DNA from: Onchidella celtica
Lineage: Eukaryota; Mollusca; Gastropoda; Systellommatophora; Onchidiidae
DNA length: 64,000 bases
Direction: 5' to 3'
Assembly (NCBI GenBank): GCA_963931925.1
Contig: OZ007582.1
Span: 21,882,224 to 21,946,223, forward strand
Shown here: piece by piece, positions 38,188 through 49,568 of the stretch
Layout of the letters: the number at the start of each line of letters is the position of its first letter
Position numbering within the stretch: the first letter of the stretch is position 1
Made by a program: the position numbers and the translations under genes
Notes under the pieces: generated by a model
Databases searched by the model: none
Told to the model about the DNA's origin: nothing
What the model saw: the letters and a program-made list of their open reading frames with translations, nothing else

Positions 38188-38608
38188 GGCCCATTGCGGA
38201 TATCGGCCATTTTAGCTGTCAAGCCCGCGCATAACCATGGTGATGGTAGCACTGATTTTGATTCGTTAGCTGATTTGCACAGCGAGCACTTCAGGTGTCG
38301 CGAACCAATCGGCGGTGAGCTAAGAAAAAGTTTACTACAGTAAACAATGATACGTGTGTTCACGCACATGGGAAACGTTCGGTCAGTTTTTTCACTTCCT
38401 CTCCCTTGTTTACACAGATGGTAGGGAATCTGACCAGCTAGGATCCATCCTTTCCACCCCTGTCATAACAGTCCACTGCAATGCAACCAGCAGGCATTTT
38501 AACCGCTTAGACATATGTCAAAGTTACACTCGTCAGCTGATCCACCCGCCATTTTAGGTGTCGGAAGTACAAAACAAAAACACTCTGTGACGTCATTCGC
38601 AATGGGCC
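38188..38608. mobile_element. TIR element M4, copy 1 (421 bp)
   Basis: Ends GGCCCATTGCGGAT and ATTCGCAATGGGCC are inverted repeats. The interior (TTTGATTCGTTAGCTGATTT, GTAGGGAATCTGACCAGCT, ATGCAACCAGCAGGCATTTT) matches the same-orientation copy at 57275-57689. Short open frames in both copies are not conserved in length. Confidence 0.82.
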
Positions 38609-38859
38609 TATACATGTAGTAAAGAGGGAAAAACTGACAACGTCAGACACGATGCATCTTTTTTTTTTTTGCGTTCCTAGTCCAAAAACGACACATTCTT
38701 TGTTATTTTACCTCTCCTCTGCTGAGCTCTCACTGTTCAATTGGTTTGTTTTACATACATCATCCAAAACTGATGCATTCCCTGTCACCGTGAGAGCCGT
38801 AATCTAAAAAGAAGAACTGAAACTCTAGAGAACAATTTTTGTTTTGTAGTCTATACTTT

Positions 38860-38932
38860 TTTAATCCCATTTGGGAAATTTTCCTTAGTGTCGTTGCAGC
38901 CCAGTTACAACTGGAGCAGACACGTGGTCACC
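38860..38932 (-). mobile_element. LINE-like 3' end
   Basis: ATCCCATTTGGGAAATTTTC and GTGTCGTTGCAGCCCAGTTA are inverted relative to the sequence at 59905-59990. This form is seen at the 3' ends of L2/CR1-type LINEs. Confidence 0.5.
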
Positions 38933-38994
38933 ACACTCAGCCGCCGGCGGGGTTTGTTTTTGTTTTTTTTGGAAAGGGGGGGGGGTGCGTAGGG

Positions 38995-39262
38995 ATAAAT
39001 TCTTTTTAATTTTGCCCGGGCCGCGGCATGTTCAGCCTACTCTTCTCGGTATCTTTAACGTGCGCAACGTGCACACCGGCTCTCCGAGTTTTTCCTCCTT
39101 ATCCGAGAAGACTAGGTGCTCGAACCGACCTGCCATAAGATCAGGGACAGGAGAATATGAGAAAAATCCCAAAATTCCAACACGCCTGTACCGACCGGGA
39201 TTCCAACCCGGTACCTTCAGCATGAGAGGCGAGCACAACCTCTAGACAACCGCGTCTCCTAT
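38995..39262 (-). mobile_element. tRNA-derived SINE, copy 2
   Basis: Matches 31165-31445: AATTTTGCCCGGGCCGCGGC, TATCTTTAACGTGCGCAACG, AGAATATGAGAAAAATCCC, then the tRNA-like head with B-box complement GGGATTCCAACCCGG and the A-box side CCTCTAGACAACCGCGTC. Confidence 0.75.
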
Positions 39263-41662
39263 AATTATTGTGGCTTTGGAACTTCCAACAAAAGACAGGA
39301 TAAAATTCAAAATTTTGTACGGAGCCCTAGTGCTGTGACGTCACGTGAAACAAACCAATAAACGAAGAGCTGAGTGATTTTTACATACCAGTAATTCGTT
39401 ATTTTGTATCCCATTAGAAATGTCGGCATGGAATAGAATCTTCCGCTCCTAAGTCTTGAAAATTGAAGGCTCCTTATATCTTAAAAAAACATAGTTACAA
39501 ATACGAAGTAACTACTACAAAGAAACAAAACAAAAAAAAAAAGAAAACTTGATTTAAAAAAAAAAAAAGAACTTTTCACTTCACGTTTTATTTACCACTG
39601 CTCAAATATGTGGGGGAAAAGCGTTTAACATTTGGCCTAAAATATATCTAGGTATGTGGACCATTTTGTGACACCTGCCACACGTGGTCTTTGTTAGTTA
39701 GTTGTTAGAGTTAGTTTCTGCACATTACACAGACTAGCAGGCAGTCTAAAGCTGCTCTTGATAATCCAGTGTCTATGTGCTCATCCACAATATCAGCACT
39801 GCTCTGCGCTAATGACATAAGCCATTTTTGACACTTTTGAGATATTAACTTAATTAAGGAAAAACTGTCTTTTCTTGCCCACTTGGTAACGTATGCCATT
39901 ATGATTCTACTGGATTATTAAACTTTCCTACTGGCGCATTTCTTTTTCTTCACTATCTGATAGCTCTCAGGCTCAGGAATACAATGAAGGGTCAATTCCC
40001 TTTTTGGGTAAGTCTGACATATGTCATTATCGTAGAGCAGTCAAGTTATTATGCTACACTGGCTGGCAAATAAATTGGTAAGTTCCTCATTTTTAGTGCA
40101 CAATAATTTAATAGAAAAAGAAGCCTAGTTCAGCGGTCAGTCCCTCTAGGAATATGAAATATACCTTTCATAATGACAGTAAATAAGTGATTATTTTATT
40201 GTAAGTAAGTAAATACAATATAAGTTTCCAAAAAAAAAAAAAAAAGGCAAGCTCGTCAAACAATCCTAGATTAACGAAATTTGTAATTCAAGCCATAATG
40301 AAAATGACAGGAAAAAGCACAACTTTACAAAATCAGAGATTTCAACAACAAAAACATGGAAACTATTACAACAAATCAGAATTTGGAAGAAAAAAAAAAA
40401 AAAGAATGAAAGAAAATCACATGATATGTATACATTTTGGCATGAAAATATAAAAAAGGAAAAACTTTATAGTAAAAGACATAAGGTAATGGAATGTTCT
40501 TATTATTGCAAAGAGAATGGCAAGGATTATGCCATTTGGTTATATATTATGAGAAACAAACATAATGACACACAAGTAAATTATCAATTTCTTTTGTGTT
40601 CTGATAAACATTATGTTCCTGGTCACCCTAAGGTCAGTCCTTTACAGATAAACCTATTTCTTACAAAGAACAAACATTTTCATAACACACTTCCAAAGCT
40701 TCCGGTCAGGAGAAGCAGCAACAGTGGTGATTCCATGTTGAATATTAATGCAAAATGTTCGTGATATTTATGCAAGACCTGTAGCTGCAGAATATAAAAC
40801 GAACTTTTGATTGTACATTACACAACAAAAAATTTAAAAAACAAAAGTTACGCGAGTATGAACGAGCATTCAAAGCTGTTGGTTTGTAAATAACTAATGG
40901 CTCAGCGGATTATGCTTGCAGCTGCTTGTTTACTACCTACTTATACATCTCGTTTCATCAACAGTCTCTCTATCCAGTTACCATTAAGGGCTGAAATTCT
41001 CTGCTTGGCCAAATGCGGGGTGCCGCTGAATGTTGGTCAAAGATCGCTACGTATGTTATCATGTTACTTTTTTTTCGATTATTTTTTATTCTCTTGGTAT
41101 AGCAAGAGGAGGGGGGGGGGGGGGGATAACTTCTAGCTCCATCACAGTTGTGGAGAATAAACACAATTTGCTCAGCGACTCTGAAAATTTGACAAAACTC
41201 CTCTGATCATTTCAAACAGATCAGACACAACAATTACATATCAACTTTTCTGTCAAGAAATTAATCACTCATCGTTTATACAAACAACAAAATAATGGTA
41301 ATTTTTTAAATGCATAAAATATAATAAACGGACAATCATTAAACAACAACAAAAAAATCGATCACAAAAGAACAAAATATGTTTCATACTATATAACCCT
41401 AAAATTTTTCTAAAAGCCAAATTGTATTTCGCTACACATGTATAAGTCCACTCTACTGTCTAGTATTATCTGGATCACAATGCACCAAAAGCTGGAGGAC
41501 AGAAGCTCCCACACAGATAATCAAAAGGTTTGGCAAAACACAGAAATTCTCATATCAAACAAACCATTGCACATAAAAAAAAAAAAAAAATTTTAAACGT
41601 AACAACTTGGATATAACAATTTGGAATGTTAGGCATTTCACAACACGTCCTTCATAATTACC

Positions 41663-41890
41663 TTAGGCTGGTAGCACACGGAATCAAGTTCGTTTTCCAT
41701 CCGTTTTGACTCCGAGGGCAAGGTTTATCTCTCCGCCAGCCGACTCAAAGTTACGTCATGCCCGAACTGGTGAGACAGACTTTTTTGTCAGTCATGCCTC
41801 TGCGCGTGATCCCGTTCACTCCTTAGTAAAGTTCATATCTCACACTACAACCGCAACTCAACAGACTTGATTCAGTGAGCCACCAGCATT
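41663..41890. mobile_element. Imperfect TIR element (about 228 bp)
   Basis: Left GGCTGGTAGCACACGGAATC and right GATTCAGTGAGCCACCAGC are imperfect inverted repeats extending to AAGTTCG and its partner. Only one copy is in the window. Confidence 0.45.
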
Positions 41891-43107
41891 AGCTCCTGTT
41901 TCAGTTGACGCAACAACATCACACAGTGGTCCCCACATCTACAGCAGGGTAATTATCACTGTCCCCAACCATTTTAAGGTTTTGTCCACACCTTTCATTT
42001 ACAACACGAAACCCCACGTAGAAATACGCTTCACAACTTCATATAAGAAGAGAATGAGTTAAAAGATTTAACACTGTATACATGTATAGTATAACACTTA
42101 AGGCATTTTGCAGTTTCATTTAGCAATGTCGTTTTCATTCGCAGATGAATAATTCTTCGAAAATCTTTGTTCAGGTTTGACATGGAAATCTTGACTTTTG
42201 TGAATGCCCAGTTGCCCAAAGAGAAATCATATCTCTACAGGTTTGTTCACAAATAAGAAATATAATGAAACATGCAACGACCAAAACATACCTTTCAGTT
42301 AGACATATTTCTGAAGCACTGATAAGTAATTAAACTAAACAGTAAAATAAGATCCTGAATGATGATTCGTGCAAACAAGTTTTCCTCTAGAGACCAATAA
42401 ATCTCCTACCATAAGCTGCAATTTTTAACCCTCCTGCCACCACCAGTCAAATAAACCAGCTAACTTTTTAATTCTGTGCTGACATAGCTAAATGAAATGG
42501 GTTTCACAATTGCATCCATGTTCTTTGGTGAGGCCCCCAAGTCAATTCAGGCTCCCAAAACTAAATAAGTAAGATATTCCCTTAGGCAGGATACAATAAT
42601 TTTCTTCACGCAGCACTAAGGTTAAGGAAGCCAAGGCCAAAACACTTGGTTGCATGAGATCCCCTTCTACTGAGGATATCCTGTAGTCTCGCTCTCCCAA
42701 AAATTTCAGTTTCAATTTTATATTAGCATTATCTAAATTTTAATGCAGATTTTCGTCAAAGTATCGCGTTCATCACATTCTGAACTGTAGCAGAAGGCCG
42801 TTTCTCGTATTGTTTCATCAGAGCAATACTTGTACTACAACCGCTGACAATGTAATGTATTACAGTTCTTTTCTTTTCAAATGCAGAAGTGAAGAAGCCA
42901 AAGCAATTTAAATTTTGAGTCATTATCAGTCATCCATGAGCATAAGTTATCTATACCTGTATCTAATTCATTTCAATGTTATTCGTGAAGTTGTGAATGA
43001 AGAGCTGCACATATATTATTACAAGTGATTGATTTCTGAAGTAAAGGAATATCGATCTTCCTGCATGCACATACACATACTTGTTCACAGAAGTTTTAGA
43101 AACTTGG

Positions 43108-43112
<5 letters not shown>

Positions 43113-43158
<46 letters not shown>

Positions 43159-43260
43159 AGAGTAAGGCCATAGAGTCCTTCTTGTTGTTTTTTCTCATTC
43201 TCTCACACAAACACACTCGTACGCTCTCTCTCTCTCTCTCTCTTTCTCTCTCATCTCTCT
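43113..43260. repeat. CT microsatellite in putative 3' UTR
   Basis: Two CT tracts separated by about 50 bases, starting roughly 40 bases past the stop codon of the minus-strand gene. Confidence 0.93.
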
Positions 43261-43301
43261 CCTCTCTGGTTGTCTCTATCTTCTCATTTTCCCTCTCATC
43301 C

Positions 43302-43430
43302 TCACAACCGCTCTCCAACCTCATCCTCGTAAGCCCTGTTGTAGTAAACATTATTGCTTCCTGATTTCTTGTCCCCAGGAGTTTGTGCGTGACGCCCAAA
43401 TGACGTATAATTCTCATCTTCTCCTTTATG
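43302..43430 (-). CDS. EGF membrane protein, last coding exon (tail end and stop)
   Basis: Acceptor CTTTTTCAG precedes 43430; the exon starts in phase 0 and ends at TGA (43304-43302), 42 codons plus stop. It reads HKGEDENYTSFGRHAQT, PGDKKSGSNNVYYNRAY and EDEVGERL. Tyrosines lie in acidic or NxY-like settings (ENYTSF, NVYY, RAYEDE), which could be kinase or SH2/PTB sites; this is inference. It joins the preceding exon in phase, and the whole six-exon chain sums to exactly 213 codons from the cbEGF aspartate to the stop. Confidence 0.82.
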   Translation of the reverse strand, partial: HKGEDENYTSFGRHAQTPGDKKSGSNNVYYNRAYEDEVGERL

Positions 43431-43659
43431 CTGAAAAAGACAGAAAGAAAGAAAAAAAAAATATTTCAATGAGGCAAAATTTCACAAGGACACTGTTCGT
43501 GTCTGTCTATATTCGTACGCCTGTGTGTATGTGCCCTCATGTATTTTCTCAGTAAAAACTTATTTAACTGAGACAAAATTTCACAACAAAGACTCTCTCT
43601 TTTTTTCTTTCTCTCTCCCTTTCTGTCTGTCTGTCTGTCTGTTTTTGTCTCGGTCTCTG

Positions 43660-43669
<10 letters not shown>

Positions 43670-43702
<33 letters not shown>

Positions 43703-43735
43703 GTATGCGTGTGTACGTGTGTGTGTGTGTGTGTT
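43670..43735. repeat. CT, TA and TG microsatellite string
   Basis: CT run, then TATATA, then TGTGTG; flanked on the left by CTGT repeats. Confidence 0.93.
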
Positions 43736-43779
43736 TCTTCTTTCTTAACCACTCAACAATTATGTTGGGTTATAGGGAA

Positions 43780-44255
43780 GTGAATCAATCCACAACTCTT
43801 AATTCAGTTATCAATCAGCATAAATATGAATCGATCAACTATTTTTTAATTCAATAAGAGATACAGTAATCGACCATCATATACCGATCTTTTAAATCAT
43901 TGAGGAAGCAGCACTCGATCATCATATGAATCGATCAACCATTTTTCATTCATGAATCGAAGAATATAGTAATCGATCCGTATATGAATCGATCAACTAC
44001 TATTAATTCATGGAGGAATACAGTAATAGAACATCATATTATGAAACCATCTTCAATTCATTGAGGAATACAATAACCATTAGCATAATTATGGATAGAT
44101 CAACTATTTTGATTCGGATACAGTAATCGATTTTCATATGCATAAATCAACTACTTCTTATTCATTGAAGAATACAGTAACTGATCAGCATATGAACAGA
44201 TCAACTACTTCTAATTCATTGAAAGATACAGGTATCGATCGACAAGTTAATTGAT
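43780..44255. repeat. Degenerate minisatellite, about 50-60 bp period
   Basis: Recurring phrases: GAATCGATCAACTA, AATTCATTGA(G)GAATACAGTAA and CGATC-GCATATGAA, about eight degenerate units in the last intron of the EGF gene. Confidence 0.75.
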
Positions 44256-44480
44256 CAGCGCGCAAAAATTCACGACCTTGAGGGTGAGAGACAAATAAAA
44301 TTCACCCATCTGCAAATGATCAGAAAAGTAGTTACGATGCTTCAGCCAACGCTGCAAAGAGATTACTCAAGATTTTTTTATTTTTTTTAATCTCTACCGC
44401 TACAGCAGAGCTTGGCACAAAGTTAAAATGTGGCCAAAAAATAAAAAATTGATACACGTATTTCGCAAAACCCCGCCTTA

Positions 44481-44651
44481 AGCTGGGTTCTCATGTATAC
44501 GGAAACAGAAACGCCAAAACCCTTCAAGTAGTGAAAAAGAAAGAATGTTTCCACACGCCGTTTCCGTACACATGGAAACACTCTTTCATTTTACTATATG
44601 ACGGATTTTTTTTTTTGCCGTTTCCGTTTCCGTACACAAGAGAACCCAGCT
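44481..44651. mobile_element. TIR MITE (171 bp)
   Basis: AGCTGGGTTCTCATGTATAC plus GGAAACAGAAACG on the left pairs with CCGTTTCCGTTTCCGTACAC and AAGAGAACCCAGCT on the right. It ends three bases before a foldback F1 element. Confidence 0.8.
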
Positions 44652-44654
44652 CTA

Positions 44655-44968
44655 GGGATGAAACAGATCAAGGCTGCTGCAGGCGCCAGACCGATGGCTC
44701 GCCGCCCATCAATTTTGCTTCACACTAGCACAATAGTGGCCAAGAGACGCATGCTCAAATGGTATGGCCATGTCATGAGATCATCAGGGCACAGTGCAAG
44801 GAGGGAGAAGGAGAGGCAGACAGAGAAAGAGGTGGGAGGAAAATATCCCAGGAATGGACGGGCTTGAGGTTGGGCGACACAATCAGGAGGTCAGAAAACC
44901 CAGAGGATTGGAGGATGCTGGTTGCCAGGTCAGTCCTGTGGCGTCCCAAACGGTCCACTAGACTACGG

Positions 44969-44999
<31 letters not shown>

Positions 45000-45048
45000 G
45001 GCACAATGGCCACTGCTTGCCTACACCTGCTTTAGTCAGTTTCATCCC
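44655..45048. mobile_element. Foldback MITE family F1, copy 3, split by LINE fragment
   Basis: The left arm GGGATGAAACAGATCAAGGC through TTTTGCTTCACACTAGC and right arm GCCTACACCTGC then AGTCAGTTTCATCCC match F1 copies 1 and 2. The central loop is replaced by a LINE C-terminal fragment and a GATA/GA microsatellite. Confidence 0.75.
44742..44990 (+). pseudogene. LINE ORF2 C-terminal relic inside a MITE
   Basis: One frame reads RRMLKWYGHVMRSSGH; after a frameshift the next reads QEWTGLRLGDTIRRSENPED, then WRMLVARSV and RPTR-like ending. This is a well-known LINE C-terminal tail. A GATA/GA tract (44970-44999) follows as its 3' tail. Confidence 0.75.
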
Positions 45049-45318
45049 CAGGGAGAAACAACAACAATTAAAGAAAAAGACAAAAAAAAAAAAACGTGTT
45101 CGGTTCAAAAATAATTTTTTAAAAATTGAAATTTCAGGCTTTCGAATGCCAGGTCCTTCACTGGGTTAAAATAAGAAAAAGAAAAAGGAAACAAATAAAC
45201 GTGATTCTTTTCCATTTTCAATACTTCTGGAATTTATTGAAAAATTTGTTGTCATTGTTGTTTGTTGTTATTTGTTTGTGTGTCTGTATGTGTGTGTGTG
45301 TTTGTTGGGCAAAGTACA

Positions 45319-45465
45319 ATGCATTTTCCCATTTTGTTTTTCTTGGCCATTATGGGTTTCATCACCCTTGCTCAAGCCATGCCAATAGAGTACTCATACA
45401 CTACGCCAGCGCAGCAGACATGGAACAACTGGCTAGAAAACACAATGGCCGAGTGTATTCAGAAT
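45319..45465 (+). CDS. Candidate first exon of a small secreted protein
   Basis: The plus-strand ATG at 45319 opens a typical signal peptide: MHFP, then hydrophobic ILFFLAIMGFITLAQA with an AQA cleavage pattern. A polar segment with Trp pairs and one Cys follows (PIEYSYTTPAQQTWNNWLEN, TMAECIQN). The frame meets a GTAAGG donor after 49 codons in phase 0. GTGTGTGTTTGTTGGGCAAAG upstream could be an acceptor or 5' leader. The frame continues only into G-rich sequence and a stop, as expected of intron. It sits on the strand opposite to the EGF gene, inside its last intron. No downstream exon was found, and the family is not recognised. Chance or a dead exon remain possible. Confidence 0.33.
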
Positions 45466-47047
45466 GTAAGGGTGGGGAAGGGGGGGGGGGAAACAGTCGT
45501 AAAGCTGAGCATTAAGCAAGAGAAATAACACCTATAAATAACACCTTATCATCATTTTATTTTATCTTATTTATTTATATACTTATTTATTTACTGTTTT
45601 TTTTTTTATATATTTAACTGCCATCGCCAACAATTCAGAGGCCAATTTTCAAGATAGGACGGCGGATGGATTTCAACTATATGTTGTAATTCTTACCGTA
45701 GCCTACAAAGTTTGTTCCTTTTTCGTATTTCTTTTTAGTTATGTAATATAAATTGTCCTGCATTTCGATATGTTCCAGACAGCAACTCTCTGGACATCAG
45801 ACGCGTAGGACTGACGTCATGTTTGCTCCAAGGAATGATGTCATTCCTACGTAGATCCGCCATCTCGACATTGCACCCACGTCAGTTTGATGTAAGGAAT
45901 TTACCCCTGCGTTAATCCTACCAATCGTGAGGAAATCCTATACAAATTATTATACATCGTAGATCTATTGGCATAAGGATTCTGGCTGGGGTGTGACCCA
46001 TCTGATCAACTCAGTAATTAAGTCGTATTTGAGCATGAAATTTTGGAGTCACTACGTTCCCTTAGAATGACACAGTTCTAATTCCCTTCCATCAATTTTT
46101 TAGAAACTCACGAGTGCAGTTTCATGTGCATAATTATAGCTTTTAGAGATATGACTTTTTTTTTCCTTTTTAGTAATACTCACAAATTACACACCGAAAC
46201 CGCCTGATACTTTGCCACACAATGGAGAAGGCGTGTAGAAGTACTGTGTAGTGTGTAACTCATTTCAGCCAAAAAAGATAGAACATGGTCATTCTCAGGT
46301 GACCATTTAGGTATTTCATTCATAAAAAAAATATTTTCTACAAACATGGAACAGATAGTGAGAAATCACATTCAACCAAAACCTCAGTATCCATTGAAAT
46401 CACCCATGGCTGATAAAAAGTACCGTTTCACTGCTAGGCCCCGGCGACATGGACCTGCAGTACCTGTCATTTCTGAAGGAGGCCGACCAAACTCCACAAA
46501 TAGATTTAAATCATATATTACAAGTTTCACATCGACATATTTTTACTGCACGGGCCTTCCCGTGAGATTTATATCTTTACTTTTATTTGATCTTACCCAT
46601 AGGCATCTGAGAGCTGAAGGCTAGCCGAAAGTAACATAGCGAAAGAAAAAACCGTAAAAGGCGCGAAGTGGCAGTTATCGTGCGGACACGCCTGTTAAAG
46701 ACATACTCAAAACTCAAACACAGCGACTTAATTTACCGTTTTGAGAAACAGGGTGACATTTTTGGCAAAGGTGGTCAGCAAAGCAAGGCCTGAGCAAGGT
46801 GGCATGACCTACTGACCTCTAACTTCGTTTTATTTGCGTATTCCTGGACACGTGAAAACACCATCCCAGCCAGTATTACCTTTCAATGAGGAAATGCAGG
46901 TTTAATAATGGTCTTTGTAATCAATGGAATAATTGTCACATTCTCCACAAAAACTGTAATGAGTTTCAGGATATAAAGAGGAATGACATTTCTAACTCTA
47001 CCCAAAGAGATACAAGAGAAATAACCACAATTTGGATTATCGCATTT

Positions 47048-47320
47048 ACCAATTATTACAACAACAATAGCTATAATAGTTTTATTCCCAAAAAGTAAGG
47101 GTAGAGTATTTTACCAATTATTACAACAACAGCTATAATTTGATTCCCAATAAGTAAGGGTGGCGTATTTTGCCAATTATTATAACAACAATAACCATAA
47201 TTTGATTCCCTTGAAGTATTGAGTAGCGCATTTTACCATTAATTACTACTACAGCAACAACCATAGTTTGATTCCCTATTAGTGTGGCTAGCGTATTTTA
47301 CCAATTATTACAATTCGTTT
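47048..47320. repeat. Minisatellite, about 63 bp period, five units
   Basis: ACCAATTATTACAACAACA begins units at 47048, 47113, 47172, 47235 and 47300. Each continues with ATAATTTGATTCCC and a GTAAGGGT-GCGTATTTT phrase. Confidence 0.88.
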
Positions 47321-48037
47321 TCGTTAGAATTATTTTTACCTAATCAGCACTGCATAAATGGAAACGTACTGGTAACTGAAAGCTTTGTGTGACACATTAT
47401 GTTGCGTAAAAGGGGTGATACTACTGGGGCTGCACCAAGATGCATAGATATTAAAATGCGGAATGGTAAAAGAGAAATCAAAGGAAAAAACAAAACCGCC
47501 GATTTCGGCACTGTCATTTTTTCGTAAATGACTTCATATATACACTGTAAAAATTTGACTTGCGATTTAATGATTTGAATGATGAAAAATAACGGTGGGA
47601 TGGGGGAGGAGATGGGATGGGAGGGGTATACCTTTACACCTCTGATAAACCAGAAAGAAGGGATGAGGCCTGGCACTCACTAACTTCAGGCTTTGTCTAA
47701 AGAGAACAGAGGACGGGGAGGAATTACTTTCATGTGTAGACAGCGGAATCAAGGCAAAGTTATCTAATAGGTAGATGCCAGATATTTGTTCGGTGGGTGG
47801 CGAGAGGGGCCAGTTTCACTGCTTGCCACTGGAGCTATTATCCGCAGTTTTTGGCCCTCGTGAGGAATGAACAGGCAGACCACAAAAAAAAAAAAAAAAG
47901 GCATTATGAGAGGAAAGGTTTGGTGGTTGGTGGGGGGGGGGGGGGGGAGGGGAGAGAGCAAGGTAGGTACGGTTAATGCACGACACAAAGTAGAACAACA
48001 GGTTTGTGGACACAGCCCCAACCACTGACGTGGGTAC

Positions 48038-48486
48038 TTAACCCTTTCAATACTGAAACAGCGTTATTGTTAACTCTTTACTGCCCTAACAATTAGTTTT
48101 TGGTTCTCCATGGCTAGCTTCTGAATACGGGTCAATACTCTGATTTAGATTCTTATTCACTATCTAAAGTAATTGAACTTAAGTGGATACACATATAATA
48201 ATCTATTTCTGTGCACAATCTGGATACCAAGAGATATTTATACCAGAGATGTATATATATAATACAAAAGAATTTACACAATGAATATATTTTAAATGGT
48301 CCTAACATATGCAAGGCTTTTACCCTGTTTTAGCCTCAGAAGAGTAACGTCGAGTCGCATATGGTGCAGTTGAGGGATCGTCTTTTACATAGACGAATCA
48401 ACTTCATAAGAAGAAGAAGAAGAAGAAGAAGATAAACAGGATTTGCGAAAAGTTGGCTCTCACAGGGTCAGTAGAGAAAGGGTTAA
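48038..48486. mobile_element. piggyBac-like MITE flanked by TTAA (about 441 bp)
   Basis: TTAA then CCCTTTCAATACTGA on the left; TCAGTAGAGAAAGGG then TTAA on the right. CCC-GGG termini between TTAA duplications are the hallmark of the piggyBac group. Internally an AAG trinucleotide run lies at 48409-48432. No transposase frame. Confidence 0.65.
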
Positions 48487-49019
48487 TAGAACCACTGATC
48501 GAAACTTGTTCAATTTGCATGCATACATGTTATAATTATTATGTCTCATCATTCACTTGTACATTACTGTTTTCACATCTCTAACCTAGCCAGTATTCAG
48601 GATTTTTTCCCAAAACTTGACACAAGTTTTAGGAAATCTTTGTAACACTGAAAAACAAATGTATATGGTAGACTGGTACTTTTTCACTACTGGTACTTTT
48701 TCACTACTGGGACTTTTTCGCCATGTCAACAGACTGACTATTTTTAGAATCTTCGGGGTGGAGGCCACGCTTTCCGTCACATTCCGTCTCTGTCTTGTCC
48801 AAAAAATAGGATTGTCTCTACGTGTATTGGTCAATCAATCAAAATGCCATGGGCCATGGTAACGTCACATCGCGCGAACATCATCACACACAAATACAGA
48901 GTCAGCTACATCTACAACAGTTTCCTAGAAATATCTGGTCAATTTATCACAAAACCGAGGTTTTATCGTTGAATAAAAGAAATCGGAAACTCAATAGTAC
49001 ATGCGAACTAAATGGAAAA

Positions 49020-49206
49020 GCGGTTGTTGTTGTTGTTGTTGTTGCTGTAGTTGTTATGTTCTTGATGTTGTTGTTGTTGTTGTTCTTCTTCTTCTTCTTG
49101 CTATTGTTGCTGTTGTTGTTATGGCTATTGATGATGACGGTGACGTTGTTGTTGTTGTTATTGTTTTTGCTATTGTTGTGGTTGCTATTGTTCTGTTGTT
49201 GTTGTA
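49020..49206. repeat. TTG/TTC trinucleotide satellite
   Basis: GTTGTT repeats with CTTCTT and GATGATGACGGTGACG, ending GTTGTTGTAAAATAAA. The plus frames (Val, Leu, Cys runs) are artefacts. Confidence 0.93.
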
Positions 49207-49423
49207 AAATAAATCAAATTTCATAATTTATACAGTAGAGGGATGACATGACTGAGTCTGCAGTGTCGAGGGGGAGGGGAGAGGGGTGGGGATGGGAAGC
49301 CAAACAAATTAACGAGGTATATAACAGCCTTTGACAGTCAAGAGACTGTAAAATGTTAAAAACTCAAATCAATTAAAATGGAACAAAAAAAAAATTTTTT
49401 AATAAAAATCAGAAGACACTTAC

Positions 49424-49568
49424 AGAATTCAGATTGTCATACGCGTTGCTGCGTCCATTTTCAGACATCTCGGCGCTGTTCCTGCTGTTACTGACTTTGG
49501 CACGGGGCAGTACCACAGCGCCGGACTCAGTATAGCGGCTGTTCGTGTAGGCGTGGCTGTCCAGGGTC
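49424..49568 (-). CDS. EGF membrane protein, cytoplasmic tail exon 1
   Basis: Acceptor GTGCCTCTAG before 49568 and donor GTAAGTG from 49423; 145 bases, entering with two bases carried from the TM exon and leaving in phase 0. It reads TLDSHAYTNSRYTESGAVV, LPRAKVSNSRNSAEM and SENGRSNAYDNLNS. The tail is rich in Ser, Asn and Arg, as in unstructured juxtamembrane regions. YDNL fits the YxxL/YxxPhi class of endocytic sorting motifs; function not proven. No catalytic domain is present, so signalling would be through bound partners. Confidence 0.85.

Larger units (their letters stand above)
38815..39385. repeat. Dispersed repeat R1, copy 2, interrupted by LINE end and SINE
   Basis: AAAAGAAGAACTGAAACTCT (38815) and GGCTTTGGAACTTCC through GTGACGTCACGTGAAAC (39268-39350) correspond to one continuous copy at 25605-25770. 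The roughly 420 bases between them hold a LINE-like 3' end and a SINE, so the repeat predates both insertions. Confidence 0.5.
39400..43301 (-). other. Probable 3' UTR and downstream flank of EGF membrane gene
   Basis: From the stop codon at 43302-43304 the transcript runs leftward into a GA microsatellite (CT on plus, 43113-43260), then AT-rich sequence with few repeats. The 3' end was not located; TTTATT on the plus strand near 40195 and TTTAAT near 42737 are possible polyadenylation signal complements. A 112-codon plus frame at 40426-40764 has no recognisable domain. Confidence 0.35.

Noticed and set aside
40426..40764. 112-residue plus-strand frame
   Set aside because: No domain, no splice context, lies in likely 3' UTR/flank of the opposite gene.
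43780..44255. CRISPR-like repeat spacing
   Set aside because: Whole units are degenerate copies; no constant repeat with variable spacer.
46346..46624. 92-residue plus-strand frame as a downstream exon of the secreted-protein candidate
   Set aside because: No acceptor in phase and no conserved features.
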